From Prostheceraeus crozeri (taxonomy: Eukaryota > Platyhelminthes > Polycladida > Euryleptidae), in NCBI GenBank assembly GCA_907163375.1, contig CAJQUW010001782.1, positions 124,001 to 188,000 of the forward strand: a DNA stretch of 64,000 bases, read 5' to 3'. The position numbers and the translations under genes were made by a program. The notes below the pieces were generated by a model, which saw only the letters and a program-made list of their open reading frames with translations, was not told the DNA's origin and made no database searches. Of the stretch, positions 63,958-64,000 are shown in pieces (within the stretch, counting starts at the first letter, position 1; every line of letters begins with the position of its first letter).

Positions 63958-64000
63958 GTTTGGTAGACTGGGTTGAGTACATTGCGTTTCGGAACGTCTA

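Overview
This 64 kb window is nuclear DNA of an invertebrate animal, roughly 36% G+C and almost entirely built from mobile elements. Evidence for an animal: tRNA-derived SINEs, a CR1/L2-like LINE tail, Tc1/mariner, hAT and PIF/Harbinger DNA transposons, a BEL/Pao LTR retrotransposon, an animal Polinton, and scraps of host genes (a broken histone H4, an exon resembling the RNB/HELZ2 exoribonuclease family, one unassigned exon). I cannot name the species.

Layout. 1-10.7 kb: old repeats (LINE tail, SINEs, a decayed Tc1 element at 6.0-7.4 kb, a large palindrome at 7.4 kb) and one unassigned exon. 10,711-17,405: a broken BEL/Pao element on the minus strand with 155-bp LTRs and a 5-bp target duplication (GAACT); its primer-binding region holds a nearly complete initiator tRNA-Met sequence between two copies of the tRNA 3' end. 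17.7-24.2 kb: a 133-bp MITE, an inverted pair of SINEs, host gene fragments and an inverted repeat. 24,396-33,517: a nest of DNA transposons, hAT (8-bp TSD) containing a Tc1 element (TA), which contains a PIF/Harbinger element (3-bp TSD); a 143-bp MITE also sits in the hAT.

35,737-62,195: a Tc1/mariner-type element with about 260-bp inverted repeats, split by a 24.7-kb Polinton (37,186-61,857) flanked by the 6-bp duplication CATCTG. The Polinton has 2.4-2.8-kb terminal inverted repeats built from tandem units with C/G homopolymer tracts. It carries protein-primed DNA polymerase B, a chromodomain integrase, packaging ATPase, adenain-like protease, double-jelly-roll major capsid protein, basic core-like proteins, two large paralogous proteins, a DEDDh exonuclease-like protein, two RING-like proteins and accessory genes. 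It looks nearly whole, with about one clear break, in the capsid gene.

The most interesting result is an apparent transcription programme inside the Polinton. Two probable early genes (PolB and the right-end gene), 16 kb apart on opposite strands, share one promoter geometry (CCAAT, 17 bp, CCAAT, 18-nt gap, TATA box) and the same unusual start: an ATG followed directly by a GTAAGT splice donor. The structural gene blocks lack that promoter. Six of them instead have ATGCAAA, in the sense orientation, 23-40 bp before the first ATG. The element also encodes a two-repeat TATA-binding-protein-like factor of about 181 residues, next to two small proteins that may have a PC4-like fold. My inference is that the element supplies its own initiation factor for a late promoter class.
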